In this document: in pieces, positions 44,335 to 52,972 of the stretch
How positions within the stretch are numbered: the first letter of the stretch is position 1
Layout of the letters: each line of letters starts with the position of its first letter
Source: Candidatus Gallitreponema excrementavium
Lineage (GTDB): Bacteria > Spirochaetota > Spirochaetia > Treponematales > Treponemataceae
Assembly (NCBI GenBank): GCA_017694795.1
Contig: JADIMM010000085.1
Location: 1 to 63,276, forward strand
DNA length: 63,276 bases
Direction of reading: 5' to 3'
Position numbers and translations under genes: made by a program
Notes under the pieces: generated by a model
Seen by the model: only the letters and a program-made list of their open reading frames with translations
Told to the model about the DNA's origin: nothing
Databases searched by the model: none

Positions 44335-45825
44335 TTAAAGAGGAATGTTTCCGTGTTTTTTCTCGGGTTGGGCTGTATCGCGTTTTTCTTCAAGAAACTT
44401 AAAGCAGGAAAGAATCTTTCCCCTTGTTTCTTCCGGCTCTATAATCCCTGAGATGTACCCTTGCTTTGCAGCAATTTTCGGAGTCATAATAGTATTTTTA
44501 TATTCCTCTGTTTTTTCCTGAACCATCTGGGCCTGGGATGGGTCTTTGAGTTGCTTTGCATAAAGAATCTGAATTGCACCTTCGGCACCCATAACGGCAA
44601 TTTCTGCAGTTGGCCAGGCAAAAACAAAATCAGCACCAAGATGTTTAGAACACATTGCAATATATGCACCGCCATATGCCTTTCTTGTTATTACAGTCAC
44701 CTTAGGCACAGTGGCTTCCGAATAAGCATAAATCAGCTTTGCCCCGTGTCTGATAATACCCTTCTGTTCTTCCTCCGGTCCGGGGACAAACCCGGGAATG
44801 TCGACCAGGGTAAGCAACGGAATATTGTAGGCATCACAGTACCTTATAAAACGGGAAGCCTTATCACTTGCATCACAGTTCAGGATACCACCCAAAGCGG
44901 ACGGATTGTTGGCAATGATTCCCACAGACTTTCCTTCAATTTTTGCGAAACCTACAGAAACATTAGGTGCAAATTCTTCTGCAACTTCAAAAAAACTGCC
45001 GTCATCTGTCAGGGCTTCAATAAGTTTCCTTACATCATAGCCCTGGGTTTTCCTTTCAGGAAGAATTTCCTTAATTTCCCTGACTTTCTTTTTTGCATCG
45101 TAGGCAACTTTTCCTGCAGGTTTTAAAACATCGCCGTAATAGTGCGGTATGTAATCCAAAAGTTTCCTTACTTTCGTATAACAGTCATTTTCATCAGGAC
45201 ACCTGAAATGACTTACACCACTCTTTTGGGAATGGATTATTCCGCCACCCAAATCTTCTTCGGAAATATCAAGAAACATAACACTTTTTACAACTTTTGG
45301 ACCTGTAATAAACATATAGCTTATTTTGTCGATTGTAAAAATAAAATCTGTTAACCCTGGTGAGTAAACAGCACCTCCGGCACAAGGCCCGGCAATTATT
45401 GAAATCTGCGGAATAAGCCCCGAAGCCCTTACATTCTGATAAAACAAATTCCCGTATCCGGCAAGGGCATTTACCCCTTCCTGGATTCTTGCTCCTCCGG
45501 AATCGTTTATACCGATTACGGGGCATTTACACTCAATTGCTTTTGAAATAATCTCGGCAATCTTATCTCCGTGCATTTTACCGAGGGAACCACCCTGAAC
45601 CGTAAAATCCTGGGAATAAACTGCAACTCTCCGGCCATTGATTGTTCCAAAGCCAGTAATAACCCCGTCATAAGGAATGTCTTTTTTATCCATCCCGAAT
45701 TCATAACAATTATGCCTTGCTTCGGCATAAATTTCCACAAAAGAATCCTTGTCCAGCAAAGCGTTTATACGCTCGATAGCATGAAGTTTTCCTTTTTCGT
45801 GCTGTTTTTCGATATTGTACGTCAT
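44335..45825 (-). CDS. mmdA: Acyl-CoA carboxyltransferase subunit (MmdA/PccB type)
   Basis: Carboxyltransferase of the biotin-dependent acyl-CoA family, which moves a carboxyl group between carboxybiotin and propionyl- or methylmalonyl-CoA. Two crotonase-fold halves are visible: N-terminal INDSGGARIQEGVNALAGYG and AGPCAGGAVYSPG, and C-terminal LVDIPGFVPG, ITRKAYGGAYIAM and MGAEGAIQILY. Length is 496 aa. GGAG precedes ATG 45825; four codons upstream in frame are not used. No biotin carrier, membrane decarboxylase or biotin carboxylase gene is adjacent, so whether it serves a sodium-pumping decarboxylase or a carboxylase cannot be decided here. It has its own promoter and operator-like repeat. 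Confidence 0.88.
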   Translation of the reverse strand: MTYNIEKQHEKGKLHAIERINALLDKDSFVEIYAEARHNCYEFGMDKKDIPYDGVITGFGTINGRRVAVYSQDFTVQGGSLGKMHGDKIAEIISKAIECKCPVIGINDSGGARIQEGVNALAGYGNLFYQNVRASGLIPQISIIAGPCAGGAVYSPGLTDFIFTIDKISYMFITGPKVVKSVMFLDISEEDLGGGIIHSQKSGVSHFRCPDENDCYTKVRKLLDYIPHYYGDVLKPAGKVAYDAKKKVREIKEILPERKTQGYDVRKLIEALTDDGSFFEVAEEFAPNVSVGFAKIEGKSVGIIANNPSALGGILNCDASDKASRFIRYCDAYNIPLLTLVDIPGFVPGPEEEQKGIIRHGAKLIYAYSEATVPKVTVITRKAYGGAYIAMCSKHLGADFVFAWPTAEIAVMGAEGAIQILYAKQLKDPSQAQMVQEKTEEYKNTIMTPKIAAKQGYISGIIEPEETRGKILSCFKFLEEKRDTAQPEKKHGNIPL

Positions 45826-45838
45826 ACACAACTCCATT

Positions 45839-45864
45839 ATGACAAATGTTTAGCAAATTGTCAT
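45839..45864. promoter_or_regulatory. Operator-like inverted repeat before mmdA
   Basis: ATGACAA (45839-45845) and TTGTCAT (45858-45864) form an exact 7-bp inverted repeat at the predicted transcription start of mmdA, between the -10 and the ribosome site. Confidence 0.5.
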
Positions 45865-45868
45865 ACTT

Positions 45869-45897
45869 ATGATAGACAATTATTTTAAAAGTGTCAA
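45869..45897 (-). promoter_or_regulatory. Promoter for mmdA
   Basis: On the minus strand TTGACA (45892-45897), 17 bases, TATCAT (45869-45874): a strong sigma-70-type match with a single mismatch. Confidence 0.65.
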
Positions 45898-45910
45898 TAA
45901 AAACTATCCA

Positions 45911-47176
45911 TCAGGAATTTCCTGCACGGCTGACTTCTTCAATAATTTTTAGTCCCTGATAAACTTCATCTTGGGGACCTGAATAATTTATCCGTATACA
46001 CTGGTGCAAATGTTCATGGTTTATTCCACCTTCACCGAAAAAGAAATATTCCCCCGGAACAACAATTACACCGTGTTTTTTTAACTCTTTATACAATTCC
46101 AATGAGGTAAATGGCATATCGCAAAGTCTTAACCACTGAAAAATAGCCCCTTCACTTTTGTGGAGCATCCAGTTGCGGTCTTTAAAAATTTCCCTAATCC
46201 ATTTTTCTGTTTGTATTGCCCTGTTTTGATAAAACGGCTGCACTATTTCCTTGGAAATTTTTAAAATTTCCCCTGACAGTACAAGATTTTCAGCGATAGC
46301 CTGTCCGATAGAAGTTGAAGCCAATGCTATGATTGAATTTACTGCAGATAAAAGCTTTATGATTTTTTCTTCTGCAATTATTATACCTGTCCTGGTTGTA
46401 GGAAGGCCGATTTTAGATAAACTCATAGAAAGAATAACTGAAGGATCCCAATATGGTTGTGATTCATTAAAAATTATATTTGGAAAGGGTGTTCCGTATG
46501 CATTGTCTACCATAAGATAAATTCCGAATTTTTCTGCCGTGTTTGCAAGCCGGACTATTTCTTCATTTGTAAGTACATTACCAGTAGGATTTGTAGGCCT
46601 TGAAACACAGAGGGCGGAAATTTCCGGGTGTTTTGACAAATAATCTTCCAAAAGTTGAAAATCTATAAAATATTTAAATGTATTGTTTTCGTAATACTCG
46701 GCTTTTGCCGGAAGCGTAACAAAGGTGTCAGGCTCAATCCCCTGGTCAGCATAACCTACATACTCCGGTACCAAAGGGAACAAGATCTTATTTTTCTTAC
46801 CTTTACCGGTACTTCCTGAAAACATATTAAAAAGATAAAAAAAACCTGACTGGCTTCCGTTTGTAACCGCTATATTTTCCGGGCCAATTTTCCAACCGAA
46901 TTTAAGACTTAAAAGGCGTGCCATCGCTGTCAAAAAGCTTTCCCTGCCCTGTGGGGAATCATAACAGCCTATAGTCCTTTCGAAATTATCTCCGTCCTCA
47001 AGTATCCTGTACATTTCCCTGCGGAAGATTTTTTCAATTTCAGGTATTCTGGCTGGGTTACCACCTCCAAGACGGTAAGCCGGCACGTCCGGTGGCAAGG
47101 GTTTGCCCAAATCATCCATAAGCTGCAAAATACCTGATTTAGAAGTAAATTTTTGCCCGAAAAGAGAAAGTTCCAT
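45911..47176 (-). CDS. avtA: Valine-pyruvate aminotransferase
   Basis: PLP-dependent class I aminotransferase that exchanges amino groups between valine and pyruvate/alanine. The 421-aa sequence shows AYRLGGGNPARIPE, CYDSPQGRESF, TNGSQSGFF, the PLP-contacting SRPTNPTGNVLT and VDNAYGTPFP, and the Schiff-base lysine in SMSLSKIGLPTTRTG. The wording matches AvtA rather than aspartate aminotransferases. ATG 47176 is preferred; the 23 in-frame codons upstream are hydrophobic and unlike the family. It is downstream of clpC with a 96-base gap. Confidence 0.88.
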   Translation of the reverse strand: MELSLFGQKFTSKSGILQLMDDLGKPLPPDVPAYRLGGGNPARIPEIEKIFRREMYRILEDGDNFERTIGCYDSPQGRESFLTAMARLLSLKFGWKIGPENIAVTNGSQSGFFYLFNMFSGSTGKGKKNKILFPLVPEYVGYADQGIEPDTFVTLPAKAEYYENNTFKYFIDFQLLEDYLSKHPEISALCVSRPTNPTGNVLTNEEIVRLANTAEKFGIYLMVDNAYGTPFPNIIFNESQPYWDPSVILSMSLSKIGLPTTRTGIIIAEEKIIKLLSAVNSIIALASTSIGQAIAENLVLSGEILKISKEIVQPFYQNRAIQTEKWIREIFKDRNWMLHKSEGAIFQWLRLCDMPFTSLELYKELKKHGVIVVPGEYFFFGEGGINHEHLHQCIRINYSGPQDEVYQGLKIIEEVSRAGNS

Positions 47177-47272
47177 AGTATATCTAGCATCCTTTTTAAT
47201 CTGATAATATACACAAACTATATTAAAAAGGGAAAAAATATACAATCAAATCAAAGCATTAAAACAAATGAA

Positions 47273-49747
47273 TCATTCAACAGTTTGTAAGATTCCGTTT
47301 TTGTGTTCCAATGGCTGTATTGTAAATTTTCCTCTGATGAAATCCATCTCAAGCTTATCGCCTTGGGAAAATTCTCCGGTAATCAACCCTATAGCCAAAG
47401 GATCTTCCAACTGCTCCCTTAAAACCTTTCTTAAAGGTCTTGCCCCGAATTTATCGCTGTAACTGTCATTTACAAGCTGTTCCATTGCCTTGTCAGTTAT
47501 TGAAAGGGTTATATTCTGAGTGCTTACGCGCTGAAAGAGCTTCTGGAGTTCATTTTCCACTATTTTATACATGCTATGGGGTTTTAAAGGTTCAAAAACA
47601 ACAAGTTCATCAACGCGGTTAAGGAACTCCGGGGAAAAAATTTTCTCGGCTTCTGATTTTGCATTGGTATATATTTCATCATAAGGCAAAAGACCTTCAT
47701 CCCTGTCTGTAAATCCGGCTTTTCCGTGGGTGGTTATTACCCTGGAACCGGCATTGCTGGTCATTATTATTACGGTATTCCTGAAATTTACAGTATGCCC
47801 GAGACTGTCCTGAAGTTCACCTTCTTCGAGAATCTGGAGCAAAATATTGAATACATCAGGATGGGCCTTTTCAATTTCATCCAAAAGAATGACAGAATAA
47901 GGTTGCCTTCTAACCTTTTCAGTTAAAAGACCTCCCTCATCGTACCCCACATACCCTGGAGGGGCACCTACAAGTCTTGAAACATTGTGTTTTTCCATGT
48001 AATCGCTCATATCAATCCTGATAAGATTTTTCTTAAAATCATGGAATAAAAACTGGGCCAGTTCTTTTGCAAGAAGAGTTTTACCTACCCCTGTAGGACC
48101 AAGAAACAAAAAAGAACCGACAGGTCTGTCAGGAGATGAAAAACCGGCTCTTGACCTGCGTATTGCAGAAGCTATCACCTTTACAGCCTGTTCCTGCCCA
48201 ATAACAACCTGATTTAAGATTTTTTCTGTTTCGGCAAGCCTTATATTTTCCAATTCGTTTTTTTCAAGGGGAATGCCTGTTGTATCAGAAACAATCCTAA
48301 GCATCACATCCTGTGTTACAAGACCCGGAGTCTTATTTTCCCTGTTTTTCCACTCTTCTGTGAGCTGCCGAGATTCTTCCTGCAACTGTTTCAGTTTATC
48401 ACGGATTTCAGCAGCATCTTCATAATCCTGGACAGCAACAACCTCTTTCTTCATTTCGTTGAGTCTTTTAATTTCCTCCCTTACTTCTGAAAGTCTAGGG
48501 GATTTATTATCATTTTGAATAGAAACAAAGGCTCCGGCCTCATCCAACAAATCAATTGCTTTATCAGGCATAAATCTGTCAGGCATATATCTGGAAGAAA
48601 GCTGGACCGCTGCGGATATTGCTTCTTCCGAAAAAACCACATTATGGAATTTTTCATATTTTTCCTTTATTCCGTTTAAAATAACAAGAGTTTCCAGTGT
48701 GTCCGGTTCATCAACTAATACCTTCTGGAATCTCCGTTCCAATGCACCGTCTTTTTCAAAAACTTTTCGGTATTCACTTAAAGTTGTTGCCCCTATGCAC
48801 TGGAATTCTCCCCGGGAAAGTGCCGGTTTTAGCATATTTGAAACATCAAGGGCCCCTTCTGCATTTCCTGCGCCAATAATCGTATGTATTTCATCAATAA
48901 AAACAATAATGTTCTTCAGGGTGGAAACTTCCTTTATAACTTTTTTCAACCTGTCCTCAAATTCCCCCCGGTACTTTGTTCCTGCCAAAAGACCTCCTAG
49001 GTCCAGAACCAAAATCCGCTTTCCGCTCAAAACAGAGGGAACATCGTCATTGGCTATTAACTGTGCTAGTCCTTCTACAATGGCAGTCTTACCTACTCCC
49101 GGATCACCTACAAGAACCGGGTTATTTTTTGTCCTTCTTGATAAAACCTGAATAATCCTGGTCAGCTCACTTTTACGGCCAACAATCGGATCAAGTCTGC
49201 CTGAAGCAGCTTCCTGGGTAAGATCCCGTGTGTATTCTTCAAGGACATTTCTGGTGTTATGGGGAGAGTCTTCCCCTGGTTTTACGTTAATTACCCCCTT
49301 CATTTCAGGCTCAGGCTCCAGTGAAACCAGTACACTCCTCAACTTATCGATGCTAATACCTCTGTCTCTGAAAAAATTTGAAGCAACCGAGTCATTTTCC
49401 CTTGCCAGGGCAATAAGAAGGTGCCCTGATTCAATAACAGTTCTCCTGGTAATCCCGGACTCAAAAGCTGCAAGATTGAGTAAAGACCTTAACCTCAGGG
49501 AAAAAGGAACATCACCGATTACATTTCCCTTGGGTAAAGATTGAATCGAAGTTTCCAGAATGGAAAATAAAGTTTTTTTTGGAATATCAAGAATATCAAG
49601 CATCCGGTATGATTCCGAACCAATAAATTTAAGAATGGAAATAAAAATATGTTCCGGATACACCTGAACAGAGCCGTATCTGGCTGCCTCTTCCTGAGAA
49701 AAAACAGTAAGTATTCTATGTGCGTTCTGGGAAAAATTCCTTATCAC
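47273..49747 (-). CDS. clpC: ClpC-type ATP-dependent unfoldase
   Basis: Hsp100 unfoldase that feeds substrates to ClpP. The 824-aa protein has an N-domain with two Clp repeats (about 1-145), a first AAA+ module (Walker A GDPGVGKT, Walker [10 protein letters not shown]), a middle region with a UVR-like stretch ([21 protein letters not shown]) and a second AAA+ module ([18 protein letters not shown]). The ClpP-docking loop position reads AGF (GKAGFTD), where VGF or LGF is usual. The start is GTG 49747 behind GGGAGG. In Bacillus clpC follows mcsA-mcsB in one operon; here a serine hydrolase gene on the other strand separates them. Confidence 0.93.
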   Translation of the reverse strand: MIRNFSQNAHRILTVFSQEEAARYGSVQVYPEHIFISILKFIGSESYRMLDILDIPKKTLFSILETSIQSLPKGNVIGDVPFSLRLRSLLNLAAFESGITRRTVIESGHLLIALARENDSVASNFFRDRGISIDKLRSVLVSLEPEPEMKGVINVKPGEDSPHNTRNVLEEYTRDLTQEAASGRLDPIVGRKSELTRIIQVLSRRTKNNPVLVGDPGVGKTAIVEGLAQLIANDDVPSVLSGKRILVLDLGGLLAGTKYRGEFEDRLKKVIKEVSTLKNIIVFIDEIHTIIGAGNAEGALDVSNMLKPALSRGEFQCIGATTLSEYRKVFEKDGALERRFQKVLVDEPDTLETLVILNGIKEKYEKFHNVVFSEEAISAAVQLSSRYMPDRFMPDKAIDLLDEAGAFVSIQNDNKSPRLSEVREEIKRLNEMKKEVVAVQDYEDAAEIRDKLKQLQEESRQLTEEWKNRENKTPGLVTQDVMLRIVSDTTGIPLEKNELENIRLAETEKILNQVVIGQEQAVKVIASAIRRSRAGFSSPDRPVGSFLFLGPTGVGKTLLAKELAQFLFHDFKKNLIRIDMSDYMEKHNVSRLVGAPPGYVGYDEGGLLTEKVRRQPYSVILLDEIEKAHPDVFNILLQILEEGELQDSLGHTVNFRNTVIIMTSNAGSRVITTHGKAGFTDRDEGLLPYDEIYTNAKSEAEKIFSPEFLNRVDELVVFEPLKPHSMYKIVENELQKLFQRVSTQNITLSITDKAMEQLVNDSYSDKFGARPLRKVLREQLEDPLAIGLITGEFSQGDKLEMDFIRGKFTIQPLEHKNGILQTVE

Positions 49748-49774
49748 TTTTTCCTCCCTTTAGAGTATTATTAT

Positions 49775-49803
49775 AATATATAATTATCTTAATGGAAACA
49801 CAA
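49775..49803 (-). promoter_or_regulatory. Candidate promoter for clpC
   Basis: On the minus strand TTGTGT (49798-49803), 17 bases, TATATT (49775-49780). I saw neither a CIRCE nor a CtsR-type heat-shock operator around it. Confidence 0.45.
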
Positions 49804-49956
49804 AAAAACAATCTGTAGTTACAGCATGAGATTGATTTTACAGGTATTCTTTTTATATTTGAATTGCCATCACTAAAAGTTGCTTAATTATTTAAGAAAT
49901 GTTTTCCTTGACTTATAATGAATTAAGAATTAGCTTTCTAGTAAGGAGGTGTGATT

Positions 49957-51255
49957 ATGAATAAAATATTAGCATTAATCACAGTTGGATTTTGTATGAC
50001 AGGACTGATTGCACAAAACGTATTGGATGCAAAAGATTCCGATCCTGATAAAATGGGTTGGATGAAGGGCTTTCCGCCGGAAAAAGATAAGATAATTTCT
50101 GCAGCTGACGGCTCTTTTTTTACATTTCCGGCTCTAAGGTACAGCGTTAACCACATGAGGGAGTTTAACCCTACAAGAGAAGTAAGGGCTGCCAAAGAGA
50201 AGTATTTTACTTTCAAAACCAAAATTGACGACGGAATTGATTCGGTTACTTTTATACCCACAGGAGAAACGGAACCGATGACAATAGCACAATCTTTGGA
50301 CAAAAATTATGTGGACGGCATAATTGTTGTCCATAAAGGTAAGATTGTTTATGAAAAATATCCTGCCGGATTAAAACAGGATGGAATTCACGCTGCAATG
50401 TCTGTAAGCAAATCATTTACAGGAACTTTGGGTTCTATACTTATTGCGGAAGGTGTAATTGATGAAAATAAACTGGTTTCAGATTATGTACCTGAGTTGG
50501 CAAAGTCCGGATTTGGTGATGCAACAGTAAGGCAGGTTATGGATATGACAACTGCCATCAAGTACAGCGAAGATTATAATGATCCCAATGCAGAGGTATG
50601 GAGTTTTACAGCAGCAGGAAATCCTTTCAGGCCGGCAGATTACCAGGGCCCTAAAGATTATTATGAATACCTTCAAACCGTACAAAAACTGCCAGGACAT
50701 GAACACGGACAGGCCTTTGCTTACAGAACAGTTAATACGGATGTTATGGGTTGGATTATTTCCCGGGTAACAGGAAAGAGTATTACGGAACTGATTTCAG
50801 AACTCATCTGGGTTCCCATGGGTGCAAAGTATGACGGTTATTATCAGGTTGACCCGGCCGGAATAGCTTTTGCCGGAGGAGGATTTAATCTGAATTTACG
50901 GGATATGGCAGTCTTTGGGGAGATGCTGAGAAACAACGGAAAAGTGGGTAGAAAACAGGTTATTCCTGCAGCTGCAGTTGAGGATATTACCAGGGGGGGT
51001 GATTTGGGTGTCTTTGAGAGAGGTGACCATCCGGAGCTTAAAGGCTGGAGTTACAGGAATATGTGGTGGATAACCAATAATGAAAACAAGGCTTATTGTG
51101 CCAGGGGAGTTCATGGCCAGGTTATTTACATAGATCCCACAGCCGAAATGGTAATTGTGAGGTTTTCCTCCAATCCGATGGCGGCAAACAAATACAATGA
51201 TCCCTATTCCCTTCCTGCATACCAAGCCATAGCGGATTATTTGATGGCAAAGTAA
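49957..51255 (+). CDS. Secreted serine hydrolase, beta-lactamase/NylB type
   Basis: A 432-aa exported member of the class C beta-lactamase/6-aminohexanoate-dimer hydrolase fold. The N-terminus is a signal peptide (ILALITVGFCMTGLIA). The SxxK nucleophile motif is Ser149-Val-Ser-Lys152 in AAMSVSKSFTGTLGS. FAYRTVNTDVMGWIISRVTG supplies the tyrosine/asparagine segment, and ARGVHGQ the third motif. The closest wording I know is in NylB-like esterase/amidases, so peptide, amide or ester substrates are all possible. AGGAGGT precedes ATG 49957; GTG 49951 is too close to it. It is single, on the opposite strand between clpC and mcsB, and ends in a strong terminator. Confidence 0.88.
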   Translation: MNKILALITVGFCMTGLIAQNVLDAKDSDPDKMGWMKGFPPEKDKIISAADGSFFTFPALRYSVNHMREFNPTREVRAAKEKYFTFKTKIDDGIDSVTFIPTGETEPMTIAQSLDKNYVDGIIVVHKGKIVYEKYPAGLKQDGIHAAMSVSKSFTGTLGSILIAEGVIDENKLVSDYVPELAKSGFGDATVRQVMDMTTAIKYSEDYNDPNAEVWSFTAAGNPFRPADYQGPKDYYEYLQTVQKLPGHEHGQAFAYRTVNTDVMGWIISRVTGKSITELISELIWVPMGAKYDGYYQVDPAGIAFAGGGFNLNLRDMAVFGEMLRNNGKVGRKQVIPAAAVEDITRGGDLGVFERGDHPELKGWSYRNMWWITNNENKAYCARGVHGQVIYIDPTAEMVIVRFSSNPMAANKYNDPYSLPAYQAIADYLMAK

Positions 51256-51291
51256 GTATTAGTTGGTGACAGGTTTACTGGTTAAGTTGGA

Positions 51292-51330
51292 AGCAGGTTT
51301 TCCGGTTAAAAATCCGGAGCCTGCTTTTTT
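51292..51330. terminator. Bidirectional terminator
   Basis: AGCAGG (51292-51297) pairs with CCTGCT (51320-51325), with inner CCGG pairing to CCGG. TTTTTT follows on the plus strand. It closes the serine hydrolase gene and probably the long leftward operon that ends with mcsB. Confidence 0.75.
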
Positions 51331-52423
51331 ATATAAGGATTTTGCACTTTTGAAAAACTGACTTTGCTTTCTCCCCCCGGAGTCTGTCAAGAATGTTGAC
51401 CTCAGATACGAGTTCCTTTTCAAGGCCTAGTTTTTCCCGTCCAAGAAGATTGAGTTCGAATTTAAGTTGTCCGGTGGTTGTAAGAAAAATCAGGCTTGTA
51501 AGATCTGAATACTTTATACCTTTGAGCCAGCCCGAATAAATTCCCACCCTGGCAAAGGCAAGGTGATTAAGTAATTCTTCGTAATTAATAAACAAGGACT
51601 TGGAAAGAACATAATACGCCTTTAATATTCTGTCCTTTAAAAAAACAGGCTGGTTTGAAATTATATGATTTAAACTGCTTCGTTCTAAATTTATAAGTTT
51701 TTCTGCACATTCATTTATCTTGGAAATTACAGCCTGATCATCATTAAAGCTCTCCGGATTGTTGAATTTAATCTGATAAATATAGCCGTCGGTTAAGGTT
51801 GTTCCCTGTTTAAAGTTTCCAACAATTGACAGTCCGTTTGAGAGAAAATCCCTGATAACTCTGTCAAGCATTTCACTCATATATAGGCCTGGCAATTGGA
51901 CAAAAAGTCCACAGACGATACCAGTACCGGAATTTTTTAAAAAGGCAGTATGGAAACCGATATCAGGGGAACTGGAAAAGATAAGATTTTTACCCAATTG
52001 TGATTCTATATGCTTTAACCTTGGATATAGAGTTGAAAATTCAAGGCCGGCTGCATCTCCGGTAATCCTGATGTGGTCAACATTGTTTACAACAGTTTCA
52101 ATACCAGGTATACCGGAAAAAAATACTCCCAAACCGTTTTTCCCGGTGTCTTCATGAAGAAAAACGCCCTGTGAAGCAAGTATGCGCCTGGATTGCAGAT
52201 CCAGCTGATCGACATTCACATAATCGTATTTTCCGTTATCGGAAACTTTGTTGAAGGCGTCTATTACCAGTGATTTAACCCTTTCCAAATCCTCAGTGTT
52301 AAGTTTGTCGGGAAACAAGAAATCCCTGAGATTTCTGTGTATCTCAATTTTTGATGATATCACAACATCCTGGTCGCTTCCCTTATTCCGGAACCATTCA
52401 TTTTCAGTAGATAATAAATTCAT
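51329..52423 (-). CDS. McsB-like protein lacking kinase residues
   Basis: A 364-aa homologue of the protein arginine kinase McsB (ATP:guanido phosphotransferase fold) that has lost the active site. By alignment from memory with Bacillus McsB, SSRIRLAR is SSKIEIHR (residues 23-30) and NEEDHIRI is NNVDHIRI (113-120), which removes both glutamates. LTSCPTNVGTG is HTAFLKNSGTG (158-168), without the cysteine. RGIYGEG is VGNFKQG (201-207), without the second catalytic glutamate. The overall length, the DHIRI strand and the C-terminal helices (LKDRILKAYYVLSKSL, ARVGIYSGWLKGI) are kept. It likely binds partners such as McsA or ClpC without phosphorylating. It is the last gene of the long operon, 12 bases after mcsA. 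Confidence 0.8.
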   Translation of the reverse strand: MNLLSTENEWFRNKGSDQDVVISSKIEIHRNLRDFLFPDKLNTEDLERVKSLVIDAFNKVSDNGKYDYVNVDQLDLQSRRILASQGVFLHEDTGKNGLGVFFSGIPGIETVVNNVDHIRITGDAAGLEFSTLYPRLKHIESQLGKNLIFSSSPDIGFHTAFLKNSGTGIVCGLFVQLPGLYMSEMLDRVIRDFLSNGLSIVGNFKQGTTLTDGYIYQIKFNNPESFNDDQAVISKINECAEKLINLERSSLNHIISNQPVFLKDRILKAYYVLSKSLFINYEELLNHLAFARVGIYSGWLKGIKYSDLTSLIFLTTTGQLKFELNLLGREKLGLEKELVSEVNILDRLRGEKAKSVFQKCKILI

Positions 52424-52435
52424 CTAAGATACCTG

Positions 52436-52957
52436 TTACAAATTATTCTTTTTAAGCTCGTTGATTTTGTCCCTAAGAACAGCTGCTTCTTCATAGTTCT
52501 CCGTATTTACAGCCTCCTCAAGCCTTTTCTGGAGAATTTCAATTTTCCCGGTAAGAACAGTATCCTTTATATCCTGGATGTCAGTATTAGAATCCAGGGG
52601 AGTGGCTGTATTACCGTTTCCGTTTACCCGGATTTTCTTATTATCCATAGAATCTTTTCTAATTAAGTTGGCAAAAACATTATAACAGTAAGAACAACCC
52701 ACTTTTCCGGTTTTAATAACCGAACTCTCTGTTGTACCGCAAAAACGGCATAAGCGGACTGAGTTATTATTCTTTTCAAAGTTGTCGGCAATTTTTGCCA
52801 TAACCGTTTTTATTGTATTTTGAGAGCTGTTTTTGTTAATTAACAGTCCCTTTTTTAAGGCACACTCCTCGCAGTAGTGCAATTCGATAGAAGTATCTTT
52901 ATTTACTTCCTGTACAAAAAAAACAGCTTCCCTCACCTTGCATATATCACACTTCAT
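52436..52957 (-). CDS. mcsA: McsA-like zinc and UVR-motif protein
   Basis: Adaptor of the McsB/ClpC quality-control system in Firmicutes. The 173-aa protein has two zinc modules: CDICKVREA with YCEECA (residues about 3-32) and CRFCGTTES with GCSYCYNVF (about 70-95). The C-terminus is a UVR motif (LQKRLEEAVNTENYEEAAVLRDKIN), which in related proteins contacts ClpC or UvrB. No ribosome site is visible before ATG 52957. The gene is 15 bases after lolE and 12 bases before the degenerate mcsB. Confidence 0.88.
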   Translation of the reverse strand: MKCDICKVREAVFFVQEVNKDTSIELHYCEECALKKGLLINKNSSQNTIKTVMAKIADNFEKNNNSVRLCRFCGTTESSVIKTGKVGCSYCYNVFANLIRKDSMDNKKIRVNGNGNTATPLDSNTDIQDIKDTVLTGKIEILQKRLEEAVNTENYEEAAVLRDKINELKKNNL

Positions 52958-52972
52958 ATATATAAATCATAA

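Noticed and set aside
44461..45126. 221-aa open frame antisense to mmdA
   Set aside because: The opposite strand encodes a clear carboxyltransferase; the antisense product is Cys/Phe/Ser-rich with no domain.
49914..49919. TATAAT as promoter of the serine hydrolase
   Set aside because: A good -10, but no -35 at acceptable distance and no extended -10, so I did not list it as a feature.
49748..49956. CIRCE or CtsR heat-shock operator at clpC
   Set aside because: Neither the CIRCE inverted repeat nor tandem CtsR heptamers are present.
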